Positions 34,601 through 49,300 of a DNA stretch of 64,000 nt are shown piece by piece. This stretch comes from Centroberyx gerrardi. Lineage: Eukaryota; Chordata; Actinopteri; Beryciformes; Berycidae. The notes under the pieces are model-generated. The model searched no databases. It was not told the origin of the DNA and was given only the letters and a program-made list of their open reading frames with translations. Every line of letters starts with the position of its first letter. Within the stretch, counting starts at the first letter, position 1. The position numbers and the translations under genes are program-made. The DNA lies in assembly GCF_048128805.1 (NCBI RefSeq), contig NC_136019.1, forward strand, positions 11,828,905-11,892,904, written 5' to 3'.

Positions 34601-37600
34601 AGATATTGCTCACTTTCTTTGATGTTGTGATGTGGTGCGTTCCTCTGTCTCGGTGTGTAATGGATTGGTTTCTTCTGTTCCTCTTGTCAGATTGCTGCGA
34701 TGCTTCAGATGAGTACAACAGCCACACTCGCTGCCAGAACTCGTGCAGGTCGGTTGAATCAATACTGAGAGTAAATATTTGACTTGGGGATCCCTCAAAT
34801 TGTCAGATTTGTGCATTTTCACCAGAGACTACAAGGGCCATGTGTGGGTGAAGAATCAGAATCTGAATCAAGTATTCACCCAAACCATGGTGCAAGGGAA
34901 ATATATCAACAATATGCTTTTTTCTTTTAAAATCTTGCTTCTTATGTGTCTTTGTTCTTTTTTTTTTTACCTTGTCTCTTATGTGTTTTTTGCCTGAATG
35001 ACATGAGGCTTGTGATTAAGAATTCTGATGCATTTTTATGTAAATGGAAAATAAACTTGAAACTTGAAACTTGGTTAGGTCAATAAAAAAAGACAGGTTT
35101 TTGTTTATCCTAGGTTGTTTATCTTAGGTTTTAACATTACTGCTTATAGCAACAGTGCAAACCTGCTGTACTAGTGCTGTTTAATTGTGCTGGGCCCATG
35201 TGGCAGTGACTCATTTGTTGTGCCACCAGGGGGCATGGTGTCACTATGATAAAAAACCTACTGTAGTCCAGTACGTAGGTTCCTGAGACTCCCCACTGGC
35301 ACGCAGCCCTTCTCTTTAATGTATATCCATCAGGGACGTGTTCTGAAGAGTTCATCCTGGATAAAGAGAATCTGACTCACCACCCCATTACCCTTTCCTT
35401 TTCCCATCATGCCGCATCTACAGTTAAAGTTCTATCACTGTAAATTGTACACTCATTAGTCCCTTGCTGTTGTGGCTTTCATGAAGAGAAACGTGTTTCT
35501 GTGGGATCGTTTCCTTGCTGTAAATTACATATTTTATAAATGGCAGGTCTGTAAACAAACTCCCTGAAGCCTGAAGTCCGGCTTGTCTTTTTTCAGAAAT
35601 GTAATGTTTATATGAACTCAAACTGCAGAGGGTCATATTTACAGTCTTCACTCTGCTGCACTGCAGAGATTGGCCATACTACGATGCTGAAATGTACTCT
35701 TCCGTGTAAACCCAACTTCTAATACAATAACCCATTTGTGGATGGTCCTCTATTACTTCATTCTGTGCCATATGCCTCAAAACCACATACGAGCAGAGTA
35801 TATCTCATTACGATTTCACAAAGTCCACACTCTTATTGTGTTTGCCAGACTTCGAAAACAATTTAGTTCAGCCACAGAGCATCCACCCCCATCTTATTTA
35901 CTCTTCTATTTTCCCATTTGGATTCCTGGTGCATCGTGGGCCCTTAAAAATTGGATTGTGCCATCTCAAAGACCATAGCAGGGGTGGGCGACGTTTTCTC
36001 AGTAATGATGGGACCGTGCCTCCTCTCCCTCTCTCTCTCTCTCTCTCTCCTCCAGGAATCTGGGACAGAGGGAGAGAGCAGATGTAGAGGGCCAGATGAG
36101 GACCTTGGACGAGGGGCTGCGACTCAAACAGCAACTGATTGAGGAGGGGGTGCTGCTCTGGAGGGAGAAACAGGTAGGGTGTAGTATGCTGCGGTGACTA
36201 CTGTACTACCATACAGCATGTAGTAGCAACAGAGGGAAACCATCAGTCCTGTTTTTCCCCCAAAGCTTTATCCCCTATCTGCTGTGAGAAAACAATGACT
36301 GTCAAACACGTGTCTTTGACTTCTGTTCAAACTGCATGAAATATTGATTCTGTATATGCTCTTTATATGTATATGTATAGTATTTGAAGGCCTGCATATT
36401 TCACCTTAGTCCATGGATCAAGAGAAAAGAGGTGTCCTTACACTGTTGGAAAAAGGAGAAACCAGAAGTGTATGATAAAAAAAAAAGAGCTGTAATACAT
36501 AAAATGCCAAGGTGAGAATAAGTGCCACAGTAAAAAAGGTTTGCAATGTGATTTGCATCCGTTGAAAGCTTCAGAAGGTATGAACTCTTCATTTATCACC
36601 ACCAATGCCATCTTCACAAAGTAAATGATGTGAAGATTACGACCGAGAAATGTACCTTCAAATACGTTGAGTGGGTTTTACATAACAAAAACCTGTTGCC
36701 TCAGTTGGCTAAGGCGTGTACCAACGTCACATCTGACCTGGGGCCTTTGTCACACGTCATCCCTCCTTTTCTCTCTCTTTCTCTGTCTTTCCTATCTCTT
36801 TTCACTGTGGACTATCAAATTAAGGCAAAATGCCCAAAAAATAATCTTTAAAAACCCCCAAAACAAAACAATGCACTGTTAGCTAGCACTGAATACGGGC
36901 TGAAATCATACTTCTAGGTTAGCTACGATTATCGTCTCACTCGTTCTCTTATTGTGAATTAACTTTTCACCTAGGCTACTTCTGCTGTTACAGCTGTACT
37001 ATTATTATTATTATTACCTGGATAGCTAGCTAACTTTCTTGGTTGGTTGGGAAGTGTTATTCTTGCAGCTAAGGTTAATTTGCTTTTACCTATGTTGTGC
37101 TCTGGGAATTCCTGATGTGAATTCGCAGCTTGTGCCCTATGATATTGGTTTGACCATACATGCTCCTGGCAGACAACCTGCTGCTACAGGCATCTGCTGT
37201 GCAGTTGCTAACATCAACCTCACCCTGCTGTGCAGTCAGTTTTTGGTATGTCAACATGCTCGCTGTTTTCTGGTCGTAAGAGCAGTTAATAAGCATTTTT
37301 CTAGCCATTAGCTCACTCATATCATTTTATCAGTTTGTGTCATTTTAGAATGTTTCCACTGTGAGATCCCCGAGAATTTGTGCTGCACAACTTTGATGTT
37401 TTGGCTACATAGTCTTGTTACTTGGGTTGTGGAATGGCAGAGTGACAAAGAAGTGGCAGATCTTCTTTGAACATGGGTCCTCGTCTTTCAGGGTGCCGAA
37501 AGTATTTTGACAGATTAGGATTATATACAAAATATAGTCATTTCTCAATTGTAGTCAAGCTTCCTGGTGTGCAGTAACTTCTCAACATCTGTGACCCATA

Positions 37601-40311
37601 AACATCACCAGACTGCTCCTGCCAGCAACTTTGCATTTCCACGTATCTCTATAGAATTCAGCTGTGATTATGTCTCGTTTGCAATTACTCTAAAGCAGTA
37701 CGGAGTAATGGTCGAGGGTAAGTTGGCACAAGTAAACACGTAAACAAGTATCTGAGTTATCAAGCCAGCTTTGAATCATCACGCTCCTTCCACAGAGCTT
37801 CAAGATAAGTATGAACTACTTTTGCAGTTTTTCCCCCTATATTCTCCATTATCTCATTGAGTTCAACATGCACCACTTCAAATTGGAAGCTGGAGCCCTG
37901 CAGTACTGTGCTCGATAAAATCAGCAAATATGACAGCTGAGCATCTCTTTAGACAGTTCTAAAGTTATATTTAAAAGTTCAGTGGTCTCATCACTTGATG
38001 CGTTAACGCTTAGCTCTAGAAACTACGCCGCCTTCAGTCACTGAAGAAAAGCTCCTGCAACACATAGTCGAAACGTTCTATGACTCAGTGAGACTTTTTC
38101 AGGACTGCCCTAAATCTTTGAGCTGTTTTGTGCATTAATCATGAGAGGGACTGTTTTATTTCAAGGCATTTGTATGCACTTTATAGCACAATGTGTGTGA
38201 AAATGCAGTTTTGGGATCGTCAGACATGTCTCAAACATATATTACTTGCGATAGCTGATATAGTTAAAAAGCTATCACTGATCACGAAGATTTTGACTGA
38301 AGGCCTCTCTTTGTCGTACACAGTCACATTCAGACACACATGTTCGCACACATGCCTGATCGCCAGCTGATGGTCCTCTGAGTGTATATTCTGCGCTCTT
38401 TTTTTTTTTTTTTGTCAGATATTTCTGTTCCATGTTCTTTTCTGTAGCGGCTGATTGGCAGATCGAGGCTGAAGTGTCACACAGCCCTCCGAGCCCTGCT
38501 GCACATCGTGATCCTCTGTTCTCAATGTGTCTCTGTTGATATGCTGGGGTTACCTCAGGGGCCCCGTCTCGGGAACCTTAAACAATGACTCAAAAGTGAA
38601 CTCTTCCGAAGGGTTCAAGGGTTAAAGAAACTGCCGCCGTTGAAGGAATGGAATGGTGGAAAACTTTTTAATCAAATTAGAACCCCCTCGTGGAGTGAAA
38701 GCTGAGTGTAGCATGTCGGCTCTGTGCGCCCTAGAACCAGCAGAAGTAGGGATGCTGCTATTAATTTGCCACAAAACGGTATTCGATAAAATTCACTTTA
38801 TAAGGGTCTGATCAGTCTGCTGGTGATTGGCCTATTCTGCGGGTCCAATCTTCTTTTGACAAACAGGAAACGGTGTGCATCATTTGTTAGACACCAAGCA
38901 GTGTATGGCATTGAATTTCATCTTTCATCTATTGATTGTTATGTTAGCTTGTTAGCTTGTGTTTGTCACACCCTATCTGAATAAGTGTTTGGTGGCAGCA
39001 TGGTTGCTCTCGTTTGTTAGTAGCATGGTTGTCTGTATATTGATTCTTTAGATTTATATGTTGCTTGTTATTGTCTTTTTCTTGTTTGTAGCATGCTAAC
39101 TGTTAAATTGTTTTGCGGGTAGCATGACACTTCGGTTTCTGATCTGCTGAGCGGGCCGTCCCTTCAGCCCAGAATTGTTGATACAATTCGGCTTCTGATC
39201 TGCTGAGTGGGTTGTTCCAAGCCAGCAGTGTCTGCCGTCCCATTAGCCTGTTGTTGTTGTTGTCAAAATCGATACGACTTCATAAATTATTGAGTTATGT
39301 TGGTTAGGTACAAGCCTAAGTGTAGGTAGAGGGTGGTGGAGGGGACTTTATCTGTATTTGGTGTCGAGGGAGGGGGGCTTCTGGGATGCCAGAAATCACT
39401 GTTGAGCCTTCTGGGCCTAATTCAATGAAACATCAGTGATGGGACGTGCCTTCTTGATAACCCCAGTGGCAAACCCACACATACTCACACATCCAACCAT
39501 GTAACATTTAGATTAGGTGGCTGGTGAATGGTGCTGCCTGTCTACTGGTCCTGTAGATTTATGACGGCAGAGCCTGATGTCCTCTATAGTCACCGTTTGC
39601 CGGTTGGCACATCATCCTTTTGACATCTGAATTGGGCTTCTGTATGAATGCTCACCTTGGATTATGGCACAAAGGATTGCGGCAACAAATCCTGTGTACT
39701 GGTAAATGCTGCGACTAGTGATTACAGTTACATTCTGTCAGGATGTTGAAGGATCTCATTGTGCTTTTTCTGTTCAAGCTGTACTGCAGCTTTCCAAGAA
39801 TAAAGACCCCACTGAAGGTTAACACAGTAGAGGAACTCTCAAACATATGTGTGTGTGTATGAATAAATCAGTGCCGAATCTGTATTGCTTGATCTTTTAA
39901 AACAAAATCAGTGATCAGTGTCATCTTAACAAATCACAATTGGAACATTTCTAAATTTTCGGTTTAATATGTGATTAAACAGGTCTTCGTCTTTATAGGC
40001 TGTGGTTTTTAATATGCAGCGTATTGAAAAACGAGAAAAGAGTTTATGGGAACACTAATGCTATGTGCATTAGTTGTTGGTGTGCCACAGCTTTGGACAT
40101 GGTGGAAAAACTTTTTACACCAAGACGGTACTATACACAAGAGCAAATATGCTCTTGCACACTCAAAATGGACCCCATAAATCACTGCAGCAAACTGAAC
40201 GTGGCTAAGCAAGCAGCATGCCCCAGAAAGGTAGTCATCCCTATCCGAACCAAGCAGAATCCATCACTGCATTATGAGAAAGTCTCTGAGGAGAGATTGC
40301 AAGGTAATATT

Positions 40312-40383
<72 letters not shown>

Positions 40384-43300
40384 CACAGGGGCTGGTGCTT
40401 TCATATTAATTGGTCTATTACAGAGAGTGATGATAGGTTATGCTTGGTTGTCATATGCTGTCATTTTTGGTGCGACAGCAACACCTCCTGACGCAAGTGA
40501 TTTAAATAGTCCATTGTGCAGTCCCCACTGCTGTCGTACAAGTCTTTGTAAATACAGGGGGTGCTGGTGGTGGGGTAGATAGATTGATAGAGAGAGAAAG
40601 ATAAAGAGAACGCGTGAGAGAGAGAGTGCGACAGAGAGAGAGATTCAATACTTAAAACCTATTTACATAACTCCCTGCCTCGACTTTCTCCAAATGATCT
40701 TGGGGCTTAAAGTAAATTGTCCCCTGGTCACCTATTATATTACTTCAATGTAATACAACTGTTGACATTATATTCCTCAAATAAGAAATATAATCATGCA
40801 AGTGTAGAAAACAATGCAATGAGAGGCCTGAGGGGTTTGGATAAACGAGGTTCTACCAAATACAGTTGATGAAGCAAAATGCTCCAAATTGGTGTACATA
40901 CCGAAACATACAGTAGAGTCTCGACAGTCCTACACCCACTGTTGTGGTCCTGTATAGCTGTAGAGCATGGCACTAACAGATCCCAACTAGGGCTGAAAGA
41001 TATTGACAGAAAATCAATTTGCGATTATTTGACGGAATATTACAATTGCGATTTAAGTTTTTCTTGTCACAAATGTTTTAGAACTTTAAAATTGTTTAAA
41101 GAAAAGTGATTTGGTTAAAAATAATAGATGTCAGGGCAGGATTTATCATGAAAGGTTTTCACCTATATTGTACTTGATTCATGGACCAAAGATTACCTAG
41201 AGCACTAAAACGCCTTATTCAGAAATCCATTTTGGACGAAACTCTCTTTTTTTCTCTTTTTTTTTTCTCGATGAACTATTCAGCTCTAATCCCAACTGTG
41301 AAGTGCTTTGTATAAAAGTGTCCACCAATTGGCATGTGTTTGCCATGTTATGTTGATCTTCAGCCTTGTGTTCGTCTCTGTTTAGGCCCAGCTCAGAGAC
41401 CTTCAGCAGGTAGCGGAGGACCTCCAGGTCAAATTAGAGGAACACAGGAGGAGGAAGCATGAGGCTGACCGACTCAAAGAGCAAACCCTGAAGGCACGGG
41501 AAGCAGGCGACAGCGGTAAGTGTCACGCCACCTCTAATATGCCGTGATGCGGTTAGAATGTCTATTCTGTGCAGTTTACCCAATCCGCAGGATCCCAATA
41601 GTTTGCAGATACGTAAGGTCGGTGCTGCAGCTACCACAGGGCAGGATCGTGCAACAGCTTCCATTTCATTTCACTTGAGTCCCACATTGGATGAAAGTGA
41701 ATTGACCCCAGCGCCTCGGGCCAGATGGTCAGGATGACAAATGGTGGGGCGGCAGAAACAGCCGGAAGAGTTAAATGCGTGCGCCTATGTCGTGGAAATA
41801 AATGGACTAGGAGAGGAGTGCTGAGCAACAGCGTATTGCAGTCCCACAGCTCTCCTTTTACATTTTTCAAACCTTGAGTGACAAGTTTGCTTGTGACTCA
41901 CAGGAAAATTCCCTTATCATACCAAGCACAAGCTGGCCAGGCATTTAACTGATGTTCAGACTGGCGTTGTTGAATGTACAGATAGTTGTGGGGCTGGATA
42001 GGAAATAGGCTCACTCAGTTTTGCACTGAAGCCCCTAAGGATTCATATTCCAGATTCATTAAATGTGTGTGTGTGTGGGGGGCAGGGGACAGGGTTGGCT
42101 AGGGTTAAAGCAAAGTTTTGGATATTTAAATTAGATCAGAATCAGCCCTCCTGTTTGGCTTGCATAATTAATAGATGTGTCACAAAGTGGGTTTGTGTGA
42201 AGGAGAGAGAAACAGAGAGAGAGAGAAACAGAGAGAGAGAGAGAAACAGAGAGAGAGAGAGAGAGAGAGAACCAAAAGGGGGACCAAATGAATTTGTCAT
42301 TTCATTTGTCAAACATTCCCATTCTTAATCACACACCCAAACACACACACCTAACACATACTACACTGATCAGAAACCATCGTGCAAACTTGGTATTTTT
42401 TATTTTTTTTCAAACATATTTAGCTTTAGCAGCTCTTTCAAACATGCCGTCTGTCGCTTGCTTGTCAATAAACCAAACAGCTAGCAAACAGCATAAAACA
42501 ACACAGTTCATCAGATAATACCTCAGGTCTTCAAGTTAGTCTACTTTTTTCATACTTTGCTCTCAATTTTCACACATCCCTCTGCAACGACCGGAGGTGT
42601 TCCTGATTGATTTGCCGCCTAGTGCCAAACTGGCCCCGCAAGTAAAAGTTTTTTATTTTATTTAGTTATTTGACTTTGGTGGCTCCGCTGAGTGTCCATC
42701 CATCACGCTCCCCACAGTGCCAGCTGACCTTTGCTGGGTGCTTTTTAATGACACGTTAATGACACACGTGTGGGCGTCACTGGTCCCCCGTGTTCCTTGG
42801 CGCGCCGTCCGTTTGTTCCATTACTGCTCATCTTCAGGGCGTAACAACCATCAATTTTCGTTTCCGCGGTAATGTTGGCATGTCTCGCCCATGTTAGCTA
42901 GCCATCAAGGCTTCTTTATGTATTTCTAATGACTGTGTGTGTGTTAGAGGAAGAAAATGTGTGCGTTCATGTGGCAGTAAATGTGCATGAGTTTGTGTCG
43001 CACAGTTTGATGGCAGCCTCTGTGTGTATTGCAGAAGGTGAAGGTAGGTTTCAGTGGCTTGGGGGCTAATGCACCTATCCAGCCTTTCTGCCCGCCCGCA
43101 ACCTGTGACATTACATGTTGATTAATACTTGAATCACGGCGAATAAGCACCATTAATCTGCCAACACTATAACTCAACAACACTTTATGGCTCCCCTGTG
43201 GGCCTTTAGTGTTATTGTTTGGTGCGGCAAGCTGATAAGGCTTTCGTGTGCATTTTGATTTCATTCCCGGAGTTTAAATGCACAGAGTGACGGGGGGACT

Positions 43301-46300
43301 GACCAAGGGAACTCGTGATCAAGGAGGTGTGCGTTCTCAATCTGAAACTTTTAAGTTTGATGGAATTTTTAATGTGATCTGGCTAATGCATGGCCCTGAG
43401 CTCGTTTTCTTAATTTTTTTTCACAAGAGCAACCTAAGCAGTTCTGAATCTGCTGCCTCTTGGCAATCCTGTATTTTCTGGTTAGGTGATAGGCTACAAT
43501 TAGTAATTACACTGAACACTATACAGCTCTAAACAGCATTGTAGCATCTAGGCTAACTATTGTTGGTTTTACATTGTACATTTACATTCTTGGCAATTAG
43601 CTGACAGAGCAACTTCAATGTGTGCAACAGTAGAATAATCTTCAGTTCCTAGATCACTATCATTGCAAGCAACCAGCAGGAAGGAGTAGAAGGGTTAGAG
43701 CCCTGGCAATATTCCTGTGAATGAATTAACATGTAAGAGAGAAGTTAAAGGAAAATAAATAAAAAATAAGAGCTAAGGAGAGAGGAAGAAGAGATCTTTT
43801 TTTTTGTTATAAGAGCAATTTAGAGCAAGAAAAGAAGGGAGATGTGGCAGAGGCAATATGATTCAGTAGGGGGGTGACGAGGTACGTGACGCATGTTGTT
43901 GGAGAAGCATGGAAGATTGCATTGGTATTTATTTTGAGACATACGGCAAGGCTTCGTAGAAAGCTCTTCAGAGATGTATAAACATGCTCTTATAGTAATG
44001 GCTCCAAGTGCCGCCTCTGGAAAGCATCATGGATCTCATCTCCGCAAAGCTCCACGAAACCCAAAGAAGATTATTAAGTAAATGGTCACAATTTTCTCCA
44101 AGTCATCATCACCCTTGAACGTCTTATAATTCATACGTCATATAAGTCATAACCTGCCAATTGCATGCCAAACTTAGCTTCGGGAAACTTAAAGATGTAA
44201 TTCTGTTGTTTGGTGTCAGGTTAGGACACCAACAGTCAAAAAGCCATTTTACCCCTTCTTGGAACGTTTACCGTTACACTTGTAAATGCTTCTCTTCTTC
44301 TGCAAACTACATTATTTGCTGGGCCTTTAAAACAATTCCTTAAAAATAACCATTAAACTCTAGAGGACCCATGAGGACGAATATTGAGTTATCCCAATTA
44401 AAAATCAGAACATCTCAACAAAGAGACAATGTTTTCTCACGGACCACCTCTTGTCTTCCCTTTTACGACCAGTCAATAGCCCATGTCAATATGGGAATGA
44501 AAAGCCGGAAGAACTAGCAGCTGAGCCTGCAAAGTAGAACTTAACAGAGTCTTCCCCTTTGATTACTACTGCTGTTGCTCAAGCTTGTCTCCGGGGCTTC
44601 ATACGCAGTTATTGGGGATTTTTAAAGGGCCGTGTTATTGATGCCCTCGAAGGAAATTACAGTACAGTTTCTCATGGAGCAGTGCCTTTGGTACAGTAAA
44701 ACAAAGTATTGCAGGACTTCGTGTTTTTTTCAAACCTTTTAACATGTATGTTTGTTTCAGGATTCTGAACAAGTGCCACATCTTGCTAATCTCAATCTAT
44801 TTTAACTGGTCAAATTAAGTATTGGGGAGTCACAGGTCTTTCAAAATGTGGCACCTCGACTCAATCCAACCCATAACGCACAACAGATGTTTATAGTACG
44901 AGATGTTATCAGAACGATATATAAGAACATCACACATTCTTCTCACAGACTGCCAAGTGATGGACTCGGTATTCACAGGTCCTGCAGTTTTTCCAAGGCA
45001 TGCTGGGAGATTTGGAGTAAATCCTCATTGAATAACAAAGGCTTCCCTGTTCCCTGTTCCTCCCCGTTAGTCGGAGAGGACACTGATCGCGAAGGCTTGT
45101 TTTTCTTAATGCCAGCCATGATAAGCTGTGGGTTCACATCGAGGTTTCTTTCCCCTTCTCTAATGATGTTTGTTTGATTTCATCCCCTCATAGAGACATA
45201 TTTTACTTGCGTTTACTCTGTCTTTGAACGTTAATGGTGCATCCCAGTATGCAAAGCTACGCAGGGCTTGGAGTTCACCCACAGTTTGAGGGGTTTCCTT
45301 GAGTTCACCAGTAATCCAGCGGCTGACCTGATTTCACTGGCGGACCGTCTTGCAAACCATCTCCTGGCTACCCATGTTTTCCAAAGGTGCATGAGTGCAT
45401 TCAGAAGCCCCATGTCATATCTTAAGTGGATTGAGATGGCAGGATGCCTCAGCAGTCGAACCAATTTAGTTTACCATCATAATTCCACACTATATGCACA
45501 ACTTTGCACAATGAATCCTGTGAGTTTATCATTGAAGACCTGCAGAAAAGACCTGGGTCAAATATTCTTCATGTTTTTTTTTTTTTAGCTTACTTAGGTG
45601 TCAGATGCAGTTAACCAGAAAAGGAAGGTATTTGAAAGTCAATTTAGTGCACTATTCTGTGATTGACAACTTACCTGACACTGGGTCGCATTCATAAAAT
45701 TCACTGGCAGGGTTAGCATGAAGTAATGGGCTGAGAGCTTTCTTGTTCATAAATGTGAATTGCGGGATCAGTTTTACCATTCCACTCCACTCGACTCCCT
45801 TTTGAACTTTTGCATGCGCCGTTAGCAATTCTTAAGTTCTCAAGTAAAGAAAAAAAAATCTCAAGTAAAGAATTGCTGTTTTTTGTGAAATTTTCACAGC
45901 ATATATTAACAGCCATAATGGCCTTTGGAAGATGCCATATACAAGGGGTTGTCAAAATATACAAACTTAGACAACTCAGAAAGCTGCCTTATATCCTAAA
46001 AAACTCTATGTAAACCTATGTCAGTGGCACAATTGTTCCTAAAGGCAATACATTGCATCTACACAGTCCTATACAAGATGCCATATATACAGAACCACTT
46101 AAATGGGTTAAAATAGACTTTTATAAGATAGAAGACATGCTTCAAGTTGTGTCTGATGTTTGAGATTTTCTTGTATGGCTGTTAATATATGTTGTGAAAA
46201 GGACATTTTGCAAAAAAAAAACCTCTATTTAACAGCTATATTTACTGTAATGATTCCACTGAATATTTTTATATGATTTTTGTATTCTGAACACCTTGAT

Positions 46301-49300
46301 ACTAAACTATTGCTTTTTCTTTTTTTCCCGGAGTGACAATTTACGCTTCTATTTTGAGAGCAAAATCTCGGCACTTCCGGTTATTAAAACCAGCTCCTGA
46401 CATGGCAGGCTTGGCATAGCTCACACAGGTGTTAATAATCAGGGTGGCTGTTGAATATGTAACACTTAATTAACATGTTGATTTTCATTGGCTGACATCA
46501 TGACTGTCGCTGAGAGTAAGGCAGCAGTAATGTGGCTCCGTCACGGTAATCACAGCCCTGGTAAATTTATGAATAACTTCAAATTACTTAGCCACAGATT
46601 TCGTGCACCGCAGTGCTCTTGTTGTTGAGTTTTATGAATATGGCTCACGATCTGAATCATCCCGATGCAGTAAACCCCAGCTGTCTGATGCTCTGTGCAG
46701 GTTAAAGCACTTCTTTACAGATTCTATTCGACCAAGATCTTCTACAGTGTCTCCTTTTCTCAGTAAAGTAATGCAACACTTCAGACCTGTAACCTTTTCA
46801 TCCATTTTCATCTCAAAACCTTCTTTCCGCAGAAAGAGGTAATTTCCTGCCTGGAAATATTGCTCATAGTGTATATAAGAGAGGAAAATGTGTGCTTTGT
46901 TAGCCTCAGAGTACAGAGCCCACAATAACAAAGAAGGCTCTGTATGGATAACATGGTCTGTAGCCCAGGCATAGATCCACGGTCTCCTGCTGATATGTTC
47001 CATTTTCTCTGTTCTCTTTGTGCCTCTGTTACGAGCGCGCTGTGCTATCGCCAGGGTAACGTGGGGTGGATGAGTGATGGCGTCCATTAGTAAACATAGC
47101 CAGCTATATGTGCCATCGGCCTGGAGAGCCAATGTCTTGAACCTCCTCCCTCTCTCCCTCTTTTTTTTTTTTCCCCTCCCTCCTACTCTCTCCTGACTTA
47201 TTTTCCACATTCTTCCCCACTCTTCCTCTACTTTACTCTCTCCCACAATCACCCCCCCCCTCCCTTCCCTGCCTCCCCGTCACCATATATCCTCCTTACT
47301 GCTGTTTTTCATAGCTACAGCTCTGCAGTAGAGGGAGGGATGAGACCGTTTCTCTCCCTCCTTCCTGCGCTCATTTTGTGAGACGGAGAGAGTACGGATG
47401 GGTTGAGAATGTCAAGCATTAGGGTGGGAATAGAATGCCGTTCAAACAAAGAAAAGGCCACTGACATGACAGATGCTCTGTGTATTGCGGAGGAATATTA
47501 GCAAATCTTGTTTTTCCCCCGGTTGGGTAGAGTCAACGCCGGGGTGAAGAGTCTGGCTTCTCCATAAGCGCCTGCTGCTTCCTATCACATTGTGGTCGAC
47601 GAGATGCGGTCCACAGTCTTGCATCTTTTTAAACTTAAAGCCGACACGCAAAAAACATAGCACGGCTTTATAAATATGAATTTAATTCAGGTTTCATTTC
47701 GGCAAGGCTGAATTTATAAACAGGGATTTTTTTTTTTACATCACTACAGCACACACTCTGCACAGCCGCTCTACTGTATGTTGGAAAAAAATGCTAATTT
47801 CACAATTAGCTTTTCTGTAATTAGTACGGAAAGGTAATTGCGGCGGATGTGCAATTAGCATTATGTAAAGTGCTTTTCCCTAGTCTTAGGGGCCAATCAG
47901 TTTGCCCCTTTAGATTCTCGGCTCTGCTGATGATGTGGGAGACGCTTAGTACTGAACATAAGAGAGCTTCCTCTCCCTCCCACTCCACCAAATGTGATTC
48001 AAAAAAATGAATCGGTGGGGATCACGTGCTCGTTGGAAAGGGGGTTGAGGAAGTTTTTGCGTCTCCTTTTCATCCGCCTGTGAATATGAATGGAAAAGAG
48101 GGAAATCACTGTCATACCAGCCGTTGCAGCACAAAGCTTCCTGATTGCATTCTGGACCCTGACATGCTTTTTTTTCCTACAGGGAAACCAAATGTTCTTG
48201 CACAGCATGACTGACTCATCGCCTGATTGCCCAAGAACCTCCATCCTCTCCCCCGCTCCCTACATCCTTAAACTCAACTCTGCTCTGTCCTTTTCTCTCT
48301 CCCTGCTATCCAAACCTGCCTGTAATGAAAAAATAATACCTCTTTCTGTTACCATGGCTCATTTTTGATGCATCACAATGCTTGTAACATAAACTGCTGG
48401 ATTGGTATTTCAATTAGGTAATTCTGCAGTAACCTGAATATGATTTTGTTTTCTGTACATAGGTCACAGACGTCAGAACAGCACAGTAACCAGCATTTTC
48501 CAAATACTCGACAGCAATAAAGATGGCAGGTAAATCACACACACTTCGCTGTTTTGTTGTTTTTCATATTTTTACTTGATATGGTCCTTTTTTATGCTGA
48601 GCCATATGACTGTAGGAACTATGAAACTCCTCCAGAACCTCAAAAATGCGTAGACGTATCAGTGCAGCAACGGTCTACCAAACATGCAATGTGCAGAATG
48701 TATTTTATCAATGATATAGAAGTCAAATTTTCTCTGATGATGTTGTTTTAATACTTCAGCTACTCATATAAACAGAGCTGACAAAAGTTATTAGATGATG
48801 GGGATAATTATAGGGTTCCACTGATTTGGGTTTTGAAGGCCGGTGCTGATATTTTTAGACTGAAGCAGTGTTTCCCCCAGACTTTTACTCTTGTCAGGGT
48901 GGAAAAGCCTCCGAGGCAGCATTTATATAAAGAAAGACAAGAAATTCTAAAGAAATTATTTAAGGTGGGTTTGCAGAAAGACCCACAGTACCTACTCATT
49001 GGTAGGGAAACTCTGGGTTACGATAAGACTTTAAATGAAGAGTAAATTTACCAAAAACATAATTGATCAAGTGAATGAATAAGTAAAATGTGCAAAGAAA
49101 ATACAATTTCATTACAAATTTTGCCAACACAAACAACATCCGATATCTAATAAAAGGACAATATCCTCCAGACAAATTGGCAAACTGATATATCAGTCTA
49201 ACCCCAGATAATAATGCAAATGACTTTTAATAAACACAAAGGCAGCTCTATGTAAATAATGCCTTAAGGAATGACTTCATGTCTGTCAATCTGGATTAGG

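Noticed and set aside
36700..36720. tRNA-like start TCAGTTGGCTAAGGCG
   Set aside because: It belongs to a SINE: the body and tail are SINE-type and the tRNA fold cannot be completed.
38035..38100. CTGAAGAAAAGCTCC...CGAAACGTTC, similar to the end of some retroelement repeats
   Set aside because: Too short and isolated; no body of an element next to it.
40024..40491. 155-codon frame with a Thr-His repeat
   Set aside because: The repeat is the (CA)n microsatellite; the rest shows no homology signature.
46632..47252. 206-codon minus-strand open frame
   Set aside because: The N-terminal part is low-complexity Arg/Lys/Glu from a pyrimidine-rich tract and the rest matches no family; there are no promoter or splice signals, and it lies in intron 6 of another gene.
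48800..49030. Possible degraded repeat beginning TAGGGTTCCACTGATTTGG
   Set aside because: The words feel repeat-like but there are no inverted ends or target duplication to support an element.
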